A stretch of 64,000 bases of DNA from Archangium lipolyticum. Lineage in GTDB: Bacteria > Myxococcota > Myxococcia > Myxococcales > Myxococcaceae. The position numbers and the translations under genes are program-made. Shown here piece after piece: positions 9,501 to 18,392 of this stretch. Numbering within the stretch: the first letter of the stretch is position 1; every line of letters starts with the position of its first letter. The stretch lies in contig NZ_JANKBZ010000006.1 in NCBI RefSeq assembly GCF_024623785.1, forward strand, positions 418,356 through 482,355, written 5' to 3'. The notes below the pieces were generated by a model. It made no database searches. It was given only the letters and a program-made list of their open reading frames with translations, and had not been told where the DNA came from.

Positions 9501-10497
9501 ACACCAGCGTCACCTGCCGGCGCTGGGGAAGGGAGCTCTGCCCCTGCTCGCGGTGCAGCCCGAGGTGCTCGCTCACCTCTCGGAGCTCCTCCAACAGCTC
9601 CTGCCCCGAGGGGATGCGCCGGGCCGGATCCTTGGCCAGCGCCGAGGCGAGCAGCTGCTCCACCTCCGGCGACAACTCGGGGCGGAGCGCGCGCACCGAG
9701 GGCAACGGCTCCGGCGAGGTCACCCGGGCGCGGAGCTCCTCGGCACGCAGGGAGGGGAAGGGCCGCACGCCGGTCAGCAGCTCGTAGAACAGCAACCCCG
9801 CGGCCCACACATCGGTCCGCTCGTCCTGGGGCCCGCCCAACCATTGCTCCGGCGCCATGTACAGGGGGGTGCCCGCAGTGGACATCTCCGGCACGGGCAG
9901 GGCGCTGGCCACCAGATGGGCCAGGCCAAAGTCCAGGAGCTTCACCGTCCCCTCGCGGGTGAGGAAGACGTTGGCGGGCTTCAAGTCCCGGTGGATGAGA
10001 TGTCTCCGGTGGGCGTGGGCCAGGCCGGCCGCTACGCCCTCCATGAGCACCATCGCCTGCTTCAGCTCCAGCCGGCCCTTGTGCAACAGCTCCGCCAGCG
10101 ACTGCCCCTCCAGGTACTCCATCACCAGGAAGGGAAGCCGCTGTCCCCCGTGCTCGACGCGCCACTCGGACACGTCGAAGAGGCGGACGATGTTCTCGTG
10201 GTTCAGCCGGGCGATGGCCCGGGCCTCGCGCTGGAGCAGCTCGGTGGCCCGGCTCCCGAGTGACGCGGAGCGGGACACCAGGAACTTGAGCGCCACCTCG
10301 CGTTGCAGCTCCGAGTCCCACGCCCGGAACACCTCGCCCATGGAGCCGTGGCCCAGGGCGAGCTGAATCTCGAAGCGCCGGCCGTTGGAGCCGCCCAGCT
10401 TCTCTCCGGGCACGGGACTGGGAAGCCAGGGCTCGGCATGCACCATCTCCTCCAACAAGGAGTCGCCGAAGTCCGTGTCTTCCTGAAGCGAGTCCAT
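6565..10497 (-). CDS. Ser/Thr protein kinase fused to degenerate cyclase-like, AAA ATPase and TPR regions
   Basis: 1310 residues. The kinase domain (about 42-310) has a glycine loop (LGHGSMGEVF), the VALK lysine, HRDLKPAN and LLDFG, and looks active. A class III cyclase-homology segment follows (about 325-500). The positions usually holding the metal-binding aspartates read VTLVCCVLTS and GSQVLACFGYP, so both aspartates appear lost and the domain is probably non-catalytic. An AAA/STAND-type ATPase comes next with Walker A GEAGLGKS (about 550), then about 450 residues of TPR-like helices. This architecture is common in large myxobacterial signalling proteins. ATG 10497 has GGAGG nine bases upstream. 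The histidine kinase gene follows closely, suggesting one signalling unit. Confidence 0.9.
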   Translation of the reverse strand: MDSLQEDTDFGDSLLEEMVHAEPWLPSPVPGEKLGGSNGRRFEIQLALGHGSMGEVFRAWDSELQREVALKFLVSRSASLGSRATELLQREARAIARLNHENIVRLFDVSEWRVEHGGQRLPFLVMEYLEGQSLAELLHKGRLELKQAMVLMEGVAAGLAHAHRRHLIHRDLKPANVFLTREGTVKLLDFGLAHLVASALPVPEMSTAGTPLYMAPEQWLGGPQDERTDVWAAGLLFYELLTGVRPFPSLRAEELRARVTSPEPLPSVRALRPELSPEVEQLLASALAKDPARRIPSGQELLEELREVSEHLGLHREQGQSSLPQRRQVTLVCCVLTSLPATLDPEDLGELETAFHESCAELLRQHGGSVTPAMGSQVLACFGYPHVQEEDSKHAVHAAMLLTRELPRVLQRKLPRPFTRGLSVAAGVHTDTVALHESAGVPVLSGEAPDVTAWLARQAQPGTVLLSETTRVLVRTTFELEPLGTRVPTAPPGHHPVRVFQALSERMAGSRFERTRETFGLTPLVGRERELREVLGLWERVRRGWGAALLLRGEAGLGKSRLIHEVRVRVAPDADRRLSAQCGASFSSSALYPIIELLQRLLEDARTDGSSPLSLRGVAQRLLALGVPVENLQALVSLLSLPPVETLPSIQLTPERRKSLVFEALGLLLRGLARERPVLAVVEDLHWADPSTLELLASLHEPVTQSRVLLLLSSRPESRDTTPRWPGLHVLSLERLSEAHTQALVREMVRDRSLASDVVRQLVKRTEGVPLFAEELTRMMLERQAAGDPSATIPLSLHELLLARLDALPPRQKTLAQLCSVMGRSFSSALVAALTEQSEAARRRDLEGLVAAGILEQEGPDVGPTEYRFRHALIQDAACQSLLRGTRREYHQRIAEVLEESFPEVAESHPELLAHHYTEADQPAPAIDWWARAGALASQRSANQEAIEHLTRALELLRALPDAGQRQGEELRLLVALGIPLVQARGYRSPEAEETFARVRVLLDAVGEELPRLELSYWWVFSFRMVRGELPLARELAERLVALGQRQHLRELLALGHWMVCMVAFARGEGRIARKHAELAQECSSFTLEEHRVLALRHWVDPRVAALASGSVIYSWVGEQELARSWAQEALALAGRIGHLHTSAFALYSVAMGSQFRGDVASTLELAERCLALSGEHGFRVWRGGAALLRSWALAGLGWAPQGLALMRQGIDQLRASGIRASQGYYFGMLAEIHLLRRQPQQALEVLDQVMAEPDEERFYVSALYRLRGESLRRLGREQEAEASFRSALAVAREQGALTLERLARQRREP

Positions 10498-10640
10498 CCG
10501 AGGCTGCCTCCGGACGGGCTCGCGCCACCCCTCCCGCCCGTCCGGGGATTCGCCCCATCCCCTCTGGACATGTGCATGGCCTCACCCCGGGGCAACACAG
10601 CGGGCGGGCGAGGCCTGAGAGGGGGGCCCTGCGACGGGGC

Positions 10641-11465
10641 CTATACCGGCACGGCGAAGTCGCGCAGGGCCGCGTTGAGGCTCGTCTTCTTGTCCGTGCT
10701 CTCCTTGCGCTGCCCGATGATGAGCGCGCACGGCACCATGTAGCGGCCGGCGGGGAACTGCTTCTCCTTCATGCCGGGAATCACCACGCTGCGCGCCGGC
10801 ACCCGGCCCTTGTAGACCTTCTCCTCGGGGCCGGTGACGTCGATGATGGGCGTGGAGGCCGTGAGCACCACGTTGGCGCCGAGCACCGCCTCCTCCTCCA
10901 CCACCACGCCCTCCACCACGATGCAGCGGCTGCCGATGAAGGCCCGGTCCTCGATGATGACGGGCGAGGCGGTGGGTGGCTCGAGCACCCCGCCCAGTCC
11001 GACGCCGCCGGACAGGTGCACGTCACGCCCCACCTGCGCGCAGCTGCCCACCGTGGCCCAGGTGTCCACCATGGTCCCCGCCCCCACCCGCGCGCCGATG
11101 TTCACGTAGCCGGGCATCACCACCGCCCCGCGCTCCACGAAGGCCCCGTAGCGCACCACGCCCGGCGGCACCACCCGCACGCCCGCTCCCTCCAGCCCCT
11201 TCTTCAACGGAATCTTGTCGAAGAACTCGAAGGGCTCCACCTCCATCACCTTCATGTCGGAGATGGCGAAGAACAGGAGGATGGCCTCCTTCACCCAGGC
11301 GTTCACCTTCCAGCCCTCGGGTCCCTTCTCGGCCACCCGCAGCTCGCCCGCGTCCAGCAGCGCCAGCGTCTCGCGCACCGCCGCGGCGTACTCCGCTTCC
11401 TTCAGCTTCGCCCGGTCCGCGAAGGCCGCGGACACCCTCTGGGAAAGACTCTCGATGGAGGACAT
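10641..11465 (-). CDS. dapD: 2,3,4,5-tetrahydropyridine-2,6-dicarboxylate N-succinyltransferase
   Basis: DapD transfers succinyl from succinyl-CoA to tetrahydrodipicolinate, the step before transamination and DapE. With the start at ATG 11465 it has 274 residues, equal to the E. coli enzyme. This ATG has AAGGAG at ideal spacing, and the ATG 18 bases upstream is less likely. The N-terminal helical domain is followed by a left-handed beta-helix of hexapeptide repeats (VVRYGAFVERGAVVMPGYVNIGA broken into hexads) between about 100 and 230. The tail KKTSLNAALRD is typical of the family. It lies 143 bases upstream of the Ser/Thr kinase gene. Confidence 0.93.
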   Translation of the reverse strand: MSSIESLSQRVSAAFADRAKLKEAEYAAAVRETLALLDAGELRVAEKGPEGWKVNAWVKEAILLFFAISDMKVMEVEPFEFFDKIPLKKGLEGAGVRVVPPGVVRYGAFVERGAVVMPGYVNIGARVGAGTMVDTWATVGSCAQVGRDVHLSGGVGLGGVLEPPTASPVIIEDRAFIGSRCIVVEGVVVEEEAVLGANVVLTASTPIIDVTGPEEKVYKGRVPARSVVIPGMKEKQFPAGRYMVPCALIIGQRKESTDKKTSLNAALRDFAVPV

Positions 11466-11507
11466 GGGCGCTCCTTCAAGCACGAAACCCCGCCCGGCGC
11501 ACCATCC

Positions 11508-11816
11508 TCATGCGTGCGTCCGCGCGGGCTCCGCCAACGGGTGGACGGCCGTGATGATCTCCGTGCGAAGCCGGTCTCCCACCGGCTCCACCGCCGCGTG
11601 CTCTCGGCCCGAAACGTACACGCCCTGTCCCGTCACCCGCTCCACGTGGGACAGGGGCACCGCCCAGAGCTGGCGGGAGAAGCGCCGGCGCACGAACAGG
11701 ACCGTCTGCCCGATACATGCCACCTTCCCCAGCACCTTCCCGTCCTGATCGCGCACCTTCATCGCGTGCTGAATCGAGCGCCGCTCGAAGGGGGATTCCA
11801 TCCAGGCTGCACCCAT
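11508..11816 (-). CDS. small PRC-barrel/DUF2171-like protein
   Basis: 102 residues when started at ATG 11816, which has GAGGTGAG immediately upstream. A longer start at 11849 lacks this support. The protein reads as a small beta-barrel: a strand-rich core (KVRDQDGKVLGKVACIG, then LWAVPLSHVERV and GVYVSG) resembles PRC-barrel/DUF2171 proteins that begin with a residue set such as V-x-D-x-x-G-x-x-(L/V)-G. A second member of the same general type is at 21723-21962. Function unknown. It is 42 bases upstream of dapD on the same strand. Confidence 0.6.
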   Translation of the reverse strand: MGAAWMESPFERRSIQHAMKVRDQDGKVLGKVACIGQTVLFVRRRFSRQLWAVPLSHVERVTGQGVYVSGREHAAVEPVGDRLRTEIITAVHPLAEPARTHA

Positions 11817-11910
11817 GGCCTCACCTCCACTCGCACAAGGTGGGGCCATGGGCCGCGGCTGAGGAGCGTGGCGCCGGGAAGCGAGCCCCCGGCCGCCCGC
11901 ATGCCAGGGG

Positions 11911-12165
11911 TCAGGAGCTGGCTGGAGGCGCCTGGCCGCCGAGGACCTTGGACACGGCCTCGACGATCTGCTGCTCGGTGGGGAAGGCGAGCGATTCCTT
12001 CTTCACCACGGGTCTACCATCCACTTCCACGATGAAGCTGCCGGAGGGACCGGGTTTCAAATCCGCGTCCAGGTTCAGCTCCTTCTTCAGCACGGCCGCC
12101 GCACGGGCGGCCCGAGGCTTGTAGCCTCAGGAATTGCAGTACGTGATGGTGATGCGGGCGGCCAT
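11911..12165 (-). CDS. SelW-like Rdx-family selenoprotein (UGA at codon 13 read as selenocysteine)
   Basis: Read from ATG 12165, the frame gives MAARITITYCNS, then TGA (12127-12129), then GYKPRAARA and a further 63 residues to TGA at 11911. The total is 84 residues. Decoding the TGA as selenocysteine gives a C-x-x-U motif (C10, U13) followed by GYKPR, the hallmark of the selenoprotein W/Rdx thioredoxin-like family (usual motif YCGAUGYK). The rest fits too: LKKEL helix, then FIVEVDG, KKES, FP and a C-terminal helix. AAAGGAGG lies 6-7 bases before the ATG, so initiation upstream of the TGA is well supported. A SECIS-like hairpin follows the TGA. The alternative is a broken gene whose remnant starts at 12093. 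The family match on both sides of the stop argues against that. Confidence 0.82.
12094..12112 (-). promoter_or_regulatory. SECIS-like hairpin for selenocysteine insertion
   Basis: Counting from the base after the in-frame UGA on the minus strand, bases 15-21 (GGCCGCC) pair perfectly with bases 27-33 (GGCGGCC) around the 5-base loop CGTGC. Bacterial SECIS elements lie within the coding region just downstream of the UGA and present a small loop containing G-U. The distance and the GU in the loop match this pattern. The stem is inferred from base pairing only; high local GC makes chance stems common. Confidence 0.6.
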
Positions 12166-12300
12166 GGAGGGCCTCCTTTCACGGTGTGGATGGCGACTGA
12201 AACCACGCGTGGCGACCAGGGTGCAAGCAGGAGACCCCCTCCCCGTCCCAGGGGCCACGAACCCATTGACGCCCGGGCGCCATGGGGCCATGCAGGCCCC

Positions 12301-13731
12301 ATGTCTTCTTCCCGCCTCACCGCTGCCTACGACCCCGAGCACTTCCGCCAGCTCGGGCACCAGCTGGTGGACCAGCTCGCCGACCATCTCGCGCGGACCC
12401 TCCGGCGCGAGGGGCCGGTGCTGCCCTGGGCCCCGCCCGCCACCCACGTCGAGCGCTTCCCGGCGGACTTCCCGGAGGAGCCCACCGGCGACCTCACGGC
12501 CCTGCTCTCGCGGGTCATCGAGGGCTCGCACCACCTGCACCACCCGCGCTACGTGGGCCACCAGGTGTCGGCCCCCCTGCCGCTGTCGGCGCTCTGCGAC
12601 CTGGCCTCCTCGCTCCTCAACAACGGCATGGCCGTCTACGAGATGGGGCCCGTCTCCACGGCCATGGAGCACAACGTGCTGCGGTGGATGGCCGGGGTGC
12701 TCGGCCTGCCCGAGGGCGCGCGAGGCGTGCTCACCTCGGGGGGCTCCGCCGGCAACCTCACCGCCCTGCTGGCCGCGCGCCAGGCGAAGGCGGGCTTCGA
12801 CGCGTGGAACGGTGGCGCCACGGCCGGGCCTCCGCTCACGGTGCTCGTTCCCGAATCGGCCCACTACTGCATTTCGCGCTCCATCAAGGTGATGGGCTGG
12901 GGCACGGGGGGCGTCACGCCCGTGCCCGTGGACGCGCGCTACCGGCTGCGCCCAGAGACCCTGGAGGACACGCTCGCCGCCGCGAAGCGCGCGGGCCGCC
13001 GCCCCATCGCCGTGGTGGCGAGCGCGGGCTCCACCGCCACGGGCGCGTTCGATCCCCTCGAGGCCGTGGCCGACTTCTGCGAGAAACACGGCCTGTGGTT
13101 CCACGTGGACGGAGCGCATGGAGCCTCGACGGCGCTCAGCCCCACGTACCGCCACCAGGTGAAGGGAATCGAGCGCGCGGACTCGGTGGTGTGGGACGCG
13201 CACAAGCTGATGATGATGCCGGCGCTCACCACCGCCGTGCTCTTCCGCGAGGGCAACCGCTCCTTCGAGGCCTTCGCACAGGAGGCCTCCTACCTCTTCA
13301 CGGGCCAGGACACGCGCCCGTGGAGCGACGTGGGGCTGCGCACGCTGGAGTGCACCAAGGAGATGATGGCGCTCAAGCTGTACGCGAGCCTGAGCGTGCT
13401 GGGCACGAAGCTCTTCGCGGACTCCGTCACCAGCACCTTCGACCTGTCGCGCCGCTTCGCCGAGCGCCTCCAGGCCGCCGGGGACTTCGAGCTGGCCGTG
13501 CCCCCGGACTGCAACATCGTCTGCTTCCGGCACACGCCCCAGGGGGTGCCCGCCTCGGAGCTGGACGCGCTCCAGGTGCGCTTGCGCGAGTCGCTCGTCA
13601 CGAGCGGGGACTTCTACCTGGTGCAGACGACGCTCGGCGGGCGCGTGTGGCTGCGCACCACGATCATCAACCCGCTCACCACGGACGGAGACCTGGACGC
13701 GCTGCTGGAGGCGCTGCGCCGGGCGGCGTGA
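12301..13731 (+). CDS. group II PLP-dependent amino-acid decarboxylase
   Basis: 476 residues from ATG 12301. The fold-type I decarboxylase signatures are present: TSGGSAGNLTAL (cofactor phosphate region), HYCISRS, the aspartate motif FHVDGAHGAS that contacts the pyridine nitrogen, and the cofactor lysine in DAHKLMMMP. The closest relatives by pattern are aspartate/glutamate/2,4-diaminobutyrate/aromatic-amino-acid decarboxylases, and the substrate cannot be fixed from sequence alone. The frame is open upstream to 12184, but the alignment-like start of the family (an AYDPEHFRQLG helix) favours 12301. No strong Shine-Dalgarno is visible. The gene is divergent from the SelW-like gene, with a 135-base spacer. 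Confidence 0.82.
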   Translation: MSSSRLTAAYDPEHFRQLGHQLVDQLADHLARTLRREGPVLPWAPPATHVERFPADFPEEPTGDLTALLSRVIEGSHHLHHPRYVGHQVSAPLPLSALCDLASSLLNNGMAVYEMGPVSTAMEHNVLRWMAGVLGLPEGARGVLTSGGSAGNLTALLAARQAKAGFDAWNGGATAGPPLTVLVPESAHYCISRSIKVMGWGTGGVTPVPVDARYRLRPETLEDTLAAAKRAGRRPIAVVASAGSTATGAFDPLEAVADFCEKHGLWFHVDGAHGASTALSPTYRHQVKGIERADSVVWDAHKLMMMPALTTAVLFREGNRSFEAFAQEASYLFTGQDTRPWSDVGLRTLECTKEMMALKLYASLSVLGTKLFADSVTSTFDLSRRFAERLQAAGDFELAVPPDCNIVCFRHTPQGVPASELDALQVRLRESLVTSGDFYLVQTTLGGRVWLRTTIINPLTTDGDLDALLEALRRAA

Positions 13732-13741
13732 AGCCCGCTGC

Positions 13742-13772
13742 CGGAGGCTCTCGGCTGGTGGGGGAGCCTCCG
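13742..13772 (+). terminator. hairpin after the decarboxylase gene
   Basis: CGGAGGCTC (13742-13750) pairs with GAGCCTCCG (13764-13772) across a 13-base loop, 10 bases after the decarboxylase stop. There is no T-run, so it may be a transcript-end hairpin rather than a classical intrinsic terminator. Confidence 0.45.
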
Positions 13773-13961
13773 AACGTCTGCTCACCGATAAAGTTCCACC
13801 GCGTGACCGCCGCGGAGTCCGAACGTGTTACGAAGGTGCCACCTGCACCATCCGGCGTTCTCGCGGTTCGTCGAGGAGACATGAGAGCGTGGGCGCGGCG
13901 TTGGGGAGCCACGTGCGATGCTCGAGCGAATGGGACGGCCAGAGGACATGGAGGCGGTAGG

Positions 13962-14333
13962 ATGAGCGACGAGAATGCGGAGAAGGTCCGCTTCGGGCGG
14001 GCGCAGAAGTTCCGGCTCTCCCCGAAGGGCAACGAGGCCGTGTCGGCGTACACCCTCATGGTGGAGAAGGCGCGGGCCGGGGCGGGACGCGCCCAGTTCG
14101 ACGCGGCCCGTGAGGCCTGGAGCACCCCCCGAGGGCTCACCTCCGAGGATGGACTCTTCCTCGTGGAGTTCGGGATGGGGGAGAGGACCATCTCGGAGGC
14201 GGCGCGCAGCCTGGAGGACTGCGCCTCCTCGAAGGAGGTCAAGACGGCGGTGGATCGCCTCCTGGGGTGCGGCATGCTCGAGCCGGTGCCCGCGCCGGCC
14301 CCTCCGCCCCCTCCGCAGCGCCGGTACTGGTAG
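13962..14333 (+). CDS. conserved-looking protein of unknown function
   Basis: 123 residues from ATG 13962, which follows GGAGGCGGTAGG. The protein is mixed helical, starts MSDENAEKVRFGRAQKFRL, and ends in a Pro-rich tail (PAPAPPPPPQRRYW). The middle (SEDGLFLVEFGMGERTISE) and a helical end (SSKEVKTAVDRLLG) resemble a small winged-helix or regulatory domain in character, but I recognise no family. The frame is open far upstream because it overlaps a shadow frame of the decarboxylase gene. The ribosome-binding site decides the start. Confidence 0.6.
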   Translation: MSDENAEKVRFGRAQKFRLSPKGNEAVSAYTLMVEKARAGAGRAQFDAAREAWSTPRGLTSEDGLFLVEFGMGERTISEAARSLEDCASSKEVKTAVDRLLGCGMLEPVPAPAPPPPPQRRYW

Positions 14334-14413
14334 GAGGGGCGCCCCCGTTTCCAGGGGCTCTCCCTACCGAAGAGTCGCGCGGGGCACCGAAATCGGGTAG
14401 AGCCCCACCCGCC

Positions 14414-15133
14414 ATGCTCGTCTCGGTCGTCATCCCCGTCTACAACGAGATTGCCACCCTCGCCGAAATCCTCCGCCGCGTGACCGCGGTGGACTTCCCC
14501 AAGGAGCTCGTCATCGTGGACGACTGCTCCCGGGATGGGAGCCGCGAGTTCCTCCAGCAGCTCGCCGACAAGGGCCTGTCCGTCCTCGACGGCACCCCGA
14601 AGAACCGCAACGAGCTGCGCATCCTCTTCCAGGAGAAGAACCAGGGGAAGGGCGCCGCCCTGCGCCGCGGCTTCTCCGAGTCCTCCGGGGACATCGTCAT
14701 CATCCAGGACGCGGACCTCGAGTACGACCCGCGTGAAATCCCCCGCGTCATCCAGCCCATCATGGATGGCGACGCGGACGTCGTCTTCGGCAGCCGCTTC
14801 ACCGGCACGCCCCGGCGCGTCCTCTACTTCTGGCACTCGGTGCTCAACCACTTCCTCACCATGCTGTCCAACATGACCAGCAACCTGAACCTCACGGACA
14901 TGGAGACCTGCTACAAGGCCTTCCGCGCCGAGGTCATCCGGTCGGTCGACATCGAGGAGGACCGCTTCGGCATCGAGCCGGAAATCACCGCCAAGGTGGC
15001 TCGCGGGGGCTGGCGCGTCTTCGAGGTGCCCATCAGCTACCACGGGCGCACCTACGAGGAGGGCAAGAAGATCGGCTGGAAGGACGGCGTCCGGGCCCTC
15101 TACGCCATCGGCAAGTACGCCATCAAACGCTGA
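14414..15133 (+). CDS. family 2 glycosyltransferase, dolichyl-phosphate-mannose-synthase-like
   Basis: 240 residues if begun at ATG 14414, giving the canonical start MLVSVVIPVYNE. GT-A signatures follow: VIVDDCSRDGS for nucleotide binding, GKGAALRRGF, and the DXD-like metal motif QDADLEYDP. Residues 135-240 carry TDMETCYKAF and a conserved ISYHGRTYEEGKKIGWKDG tail typical of bacterial DPM1-like and GtrB-type enzymes. No C-terminal membrane helices are present, so it is probably peripheral and uses a polyprenyl-phosphate acceptor. The gene stands alone between two unrelated rightward genes. Confidence 0.85.
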   Translation: MLVSVVIPVYNEIATLAEILRRVTAVDFPKELVIVDDCSRDGSREFLQQLADKGLSVLDGTPKNRNELRILFQEKNQGKGAALRRGFSESSGDIVIIQDADLEYDPREIPRVIQPIMDGDADVVFGSRFTGTPRRVLYFWHSVLNHFLTMLSNMTSNLNLTDMETCYKAFRAEVIRSVDIEEDRFGIEPEITAKVARGGWRVFEVPISYHGRTYEEGKKIGWKDGVRALYAIGKYAIKR

Positions 15134-15258
15134 GCGCCCCTTCGGGGTGTCCAGCGGCGGACACCGGCCGGCCCCTCGCGGGCCCGCTCGTCCGCCTGGC
15201 AACTCACTGACCTCCCGTTCCAGGTGCCCCTCCGGAATCCGGTTCCTAGGTTCCGAGA

Positions 15259-15822
15259 GTGCTACCGCGATTCCTGCTGTACGGGTGTACTGGCTGGGTG
15301 ATGGAGGTGTGCTTCACCGGCATGGGGGCGGCCCTCTTCGACCGGGACAGGAACGCCACGGCGACGACGTACCTCTGGATGCACCCCATCTACGGCGCCA
15401 CGGCGCTGGGGATGGAGCTGCTCCATGACCGGCTGCGCTTCCTGCCCCGGCCGGTGCGTGCCCTCGCCTACACCGCCGTCATCTTCGGCGCCGAGTTCAC
15501 CACGGGTTGGCTGCTGCGCAAGGCGCTCGGCCGCTGCCCGTGGGACTACGAGAAGCGGGGCTGGAGCGTGAAGGGCCTCATCCGCCTGGACTACGCCCCC
15601 TTCTGGTACGCCGCGGGCCTGCTCTTCGAGCCCGTGCGCGAGGCCCTCCTGCGCATCACCAGCGAGGCCCTGCGCCAGACGCCCGAGTACCGCCATGCGG
15701 TGGAGACCGGCGCGGTGGCCGAGCCCTTCCACCTCGGCCCCGTCTCCATCGAGCAGGAGGCCGGGGAGGCGGCGGACACCTTCCTCCTGGCCGAGGAGAC
15801 CGAGCCCCACCCGCTCCACTGA
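15259..15822 (+). CDS. multi-pass membrane protein, putative ABC-transporter type IV (CmpB-like) family
   Basis: 187 residues from GTG 15259. The N-terminal half carries about four membrane helices. It has the pattern FLLYGCTGWVMEVCFTG and HPIYGATALGMELLHD seen in the PF06541-type family of small membrane proteins, in which G-W-x-x-E and P-x-Y-G are conserved. The helix VIFGAEFTTGWLLRKALG and the WDYEK segment also fit. The last 60 residues are soluble and acidic. Function in that family is unclear, and the transporter label is a database tradition rather than proven. Spacing gives no operon link to mreB. Confidence 0.55.
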   Translation: MLPRFLLYGCTGWVMEVCFTGMGAALFDRDRNATATTYLWMHPIYGATALGMELLHDRLRFLPRPVRALAYTAVIFGAEFTTGWLLRKALGRCPWDYEKRGWSVKGLIRLDYAPFWYAAGLLFEPVREALLRITSEALRQTPEYRHAVETGAVAEPFHLGPVSIEQEAGEAADTFLLAEETEPHPLH

Positions 15823-16033
15823 GAGGAGCCGAGCAGGCCACGGGAGTGTGGGGGAAACCCCTCACCCCGGACCATCTGTCAGAGGGAGGAAGGGCGCGTG
15901 GAGGGGAAGGACGGGGGGCCCCGAGGCCCGGACGCTCTCCGGCCGGGCCCTGGCCTTGACAGTTGCCTTTTCTTCCTGCTGGAGGCCCCGCGTAGTAGGT
16001 TGCCGCGCGTTCCCTGAAAGTGCAGGGAAATGA

Positions 16034-17098
<1,065 letters not shown>

Positions 17099-17111
17099 GC
17101 CGTCGTCGTCT

Positions 17112-17218
17112 CCCCTCTCCCTCTGGGAGAGGGGCGGGGGTGAGGGTCTTGCCTCCAGAGAGAGCACCGGGTCACCGTGTGTAGACCCTCACCCTGACCC
17201 TCTCCCAGAGGGAGAGGG
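17112..17218. repeat. dispersed palindromic repeat, two copies in inverted orientation (bidirectional hairpin)
   Basis: Copies at 17112-17148 and 17184-17218 are reverse complements of one another, and each carries the CCTCTCCCTCTGGGAGAGG palindrome plus a GTGAGGGTC arm. Together they can form a long stem separated by about 35 bases. They fill the gap between the convergent mreB and permease genes and probably act as a two-way transcript end. The same unit is at 592-626 and 27024-27058. Confidence 0.8.
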
Positions 17219-17231
17219 AAGAGATGGGAAG

Positions 17232-18389
17232 CTAGGCTCTCAGTGCATCCAGGATGGACAGCCGTGAGGCGCGCAGGGCGGGCAGCATCCCGCCCAGTGT
17301 GCCCATGAGTGTCCCGAACACGAGCGCCGCCACCACGATGCTTGGTGTCGGCGTGAAGCCGAACCGCACCTCGGCGAACGTCTGGAAGTTCAGGGTGCGG
17401 ATCTCCATCCACCGCGTGGCCAGCGCCCCCAGCGCGCCCAGCACCCCTCCGGCCGCGCCCAGCACCGCCGACTCGATGAGGATGCTCGCGAGCACACTCC
17501 GGCGCCGGTAGCCCACCGCCCGCAGCATGCCCAGCTCGGTGATCCGCGCCGACACCTGCGCGTACATGGTGATCATCGCGCCCAGCACCGCGCCCACGCT
17601 GAAGATGAAGGACACGAAGAGCCCGAGCACCCGGATGAAGGTGGCCAGCCACGTGGCCTGCTCGGCCCAGTACTCGGGCTCCGGCTTCGCATCGAGCGTG
17701 AAGCGCGGATCTCCATCCACCGCCTGGATGAAGGCATCCCGGGCCTGCACCGAGCCCGTCCGTACGACGATGGAGCTCAGCCCCGGCCGGTCGAAGGCCG
17801 GGCCCAGCCGGTTGACGTCCACCCAGAGCTCGGACTCGTAGGCCCCGCCGCCGGCCGAGAAGACGCCCACCACCGGCCAGCGCTGCTCGGCGAAGCGCAG
17901 CTCGCCTCCCAGCCTCGCGCCCGGCGAGCGCCCCACCAGCGCCTCGCCCAGGGCGATCTCATTCGTCCCCACCCTCGGAGGCCGCCCCGCGATGAGCCGC
18001 ACGACAGGCCGGATGGCGAAGCTCTGGGGGCCGATGCCTCGCGCATTGACGTTGGATTCCTTCCCATCCGGGCGGGGCAGCAGCACCGGCACCACCAGCT
18101 CGCCGGCCACCAGGGGGTCCCCCTCCACCGAGGAGGCCACCTGCGTGGCGCTGCCCAGGGCCCGCAGGGCGCCGCGCTCCACGGTGCTCATCAGCTCGCT
18201 GGTGGAGCCCTCGTTGAGGAGGACGACGTTGCGCGGGTCTCCGCCCGAGGCGAGCGCGGACTCGATGCCGTTGGCCAGCATCAGCACCGCGGCGAAGACG
18301 AAGACGACGAGCCCCAGGCCCACCACGGTGAGCCCCGTCGACAGCCGCCGCGCCCAGAGGCTGCGCGTGTTGTAGTAGAGGGGAATCAT
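17232..18389 (-). CDS. ABC transporter permease, MacB/FtsX family (second permease of the operon)
   Basis: 385 residues with an N-terminal membrane helix (about 17-40), a periplasmic MacB-type domain of roughly 220 residues, and three C-terminal helices from about 262 on. The last ends in the FtsX-type GMLPALRASRLSILDALR segment. In MacB-like systems such permeases couple ATP hydrolysis to periplasmic movement that drives export or lipoprotein handling, rather than transporting through the membrane itself. It starts 3 bases after the stop of the preceding permease gene, so the two are translated from one message and probably form a heterodimer. Confidence 0.9.
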   Translation of the reverse strand: MIPLYYNTRSLWARRLSTGLTVVGLGLVVFVFAAVLMLANGIESALASGGDPRNVVLLNEGSTSELMSTVERGALRALGSATQVASSVEGDPLVAGELVVPVLLPRPDGKESNVNARGIGPQSFAIRPVVRLIAGRPPRVGTNEIALGEALVGRSPGARLGGELRFAEQRWPVVGVFSAGGGAYESELWVDVNRLGPAFDRPGLSSIVVRTGSVQARDAFIQAVDGDPRFTLDAKPEPEYWAEQATWLATFIRVLGLFVSFIFSVGAVLGAMITMYAQVSARITELGMLRAVGYRRRSVLASILIESAVLGAAGGVLGALGALATRWMEIRTLNFQTFAEVRFGFTPTPSIVVAALVFGTLMGTLGGMLPALRASRLSILDALRA

Positions 18390-18392
18390 CGC

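Noticed and set aside
12127..13785. A 552-codon leftward frame opposite the decarboxylase gene
   Set aside because: It is antisense to a gene with clear PLP motifs and translates to Arg/Gly/Ala-rich sequence; only its last 13 codons (the start of the SelW-like gene) are real.
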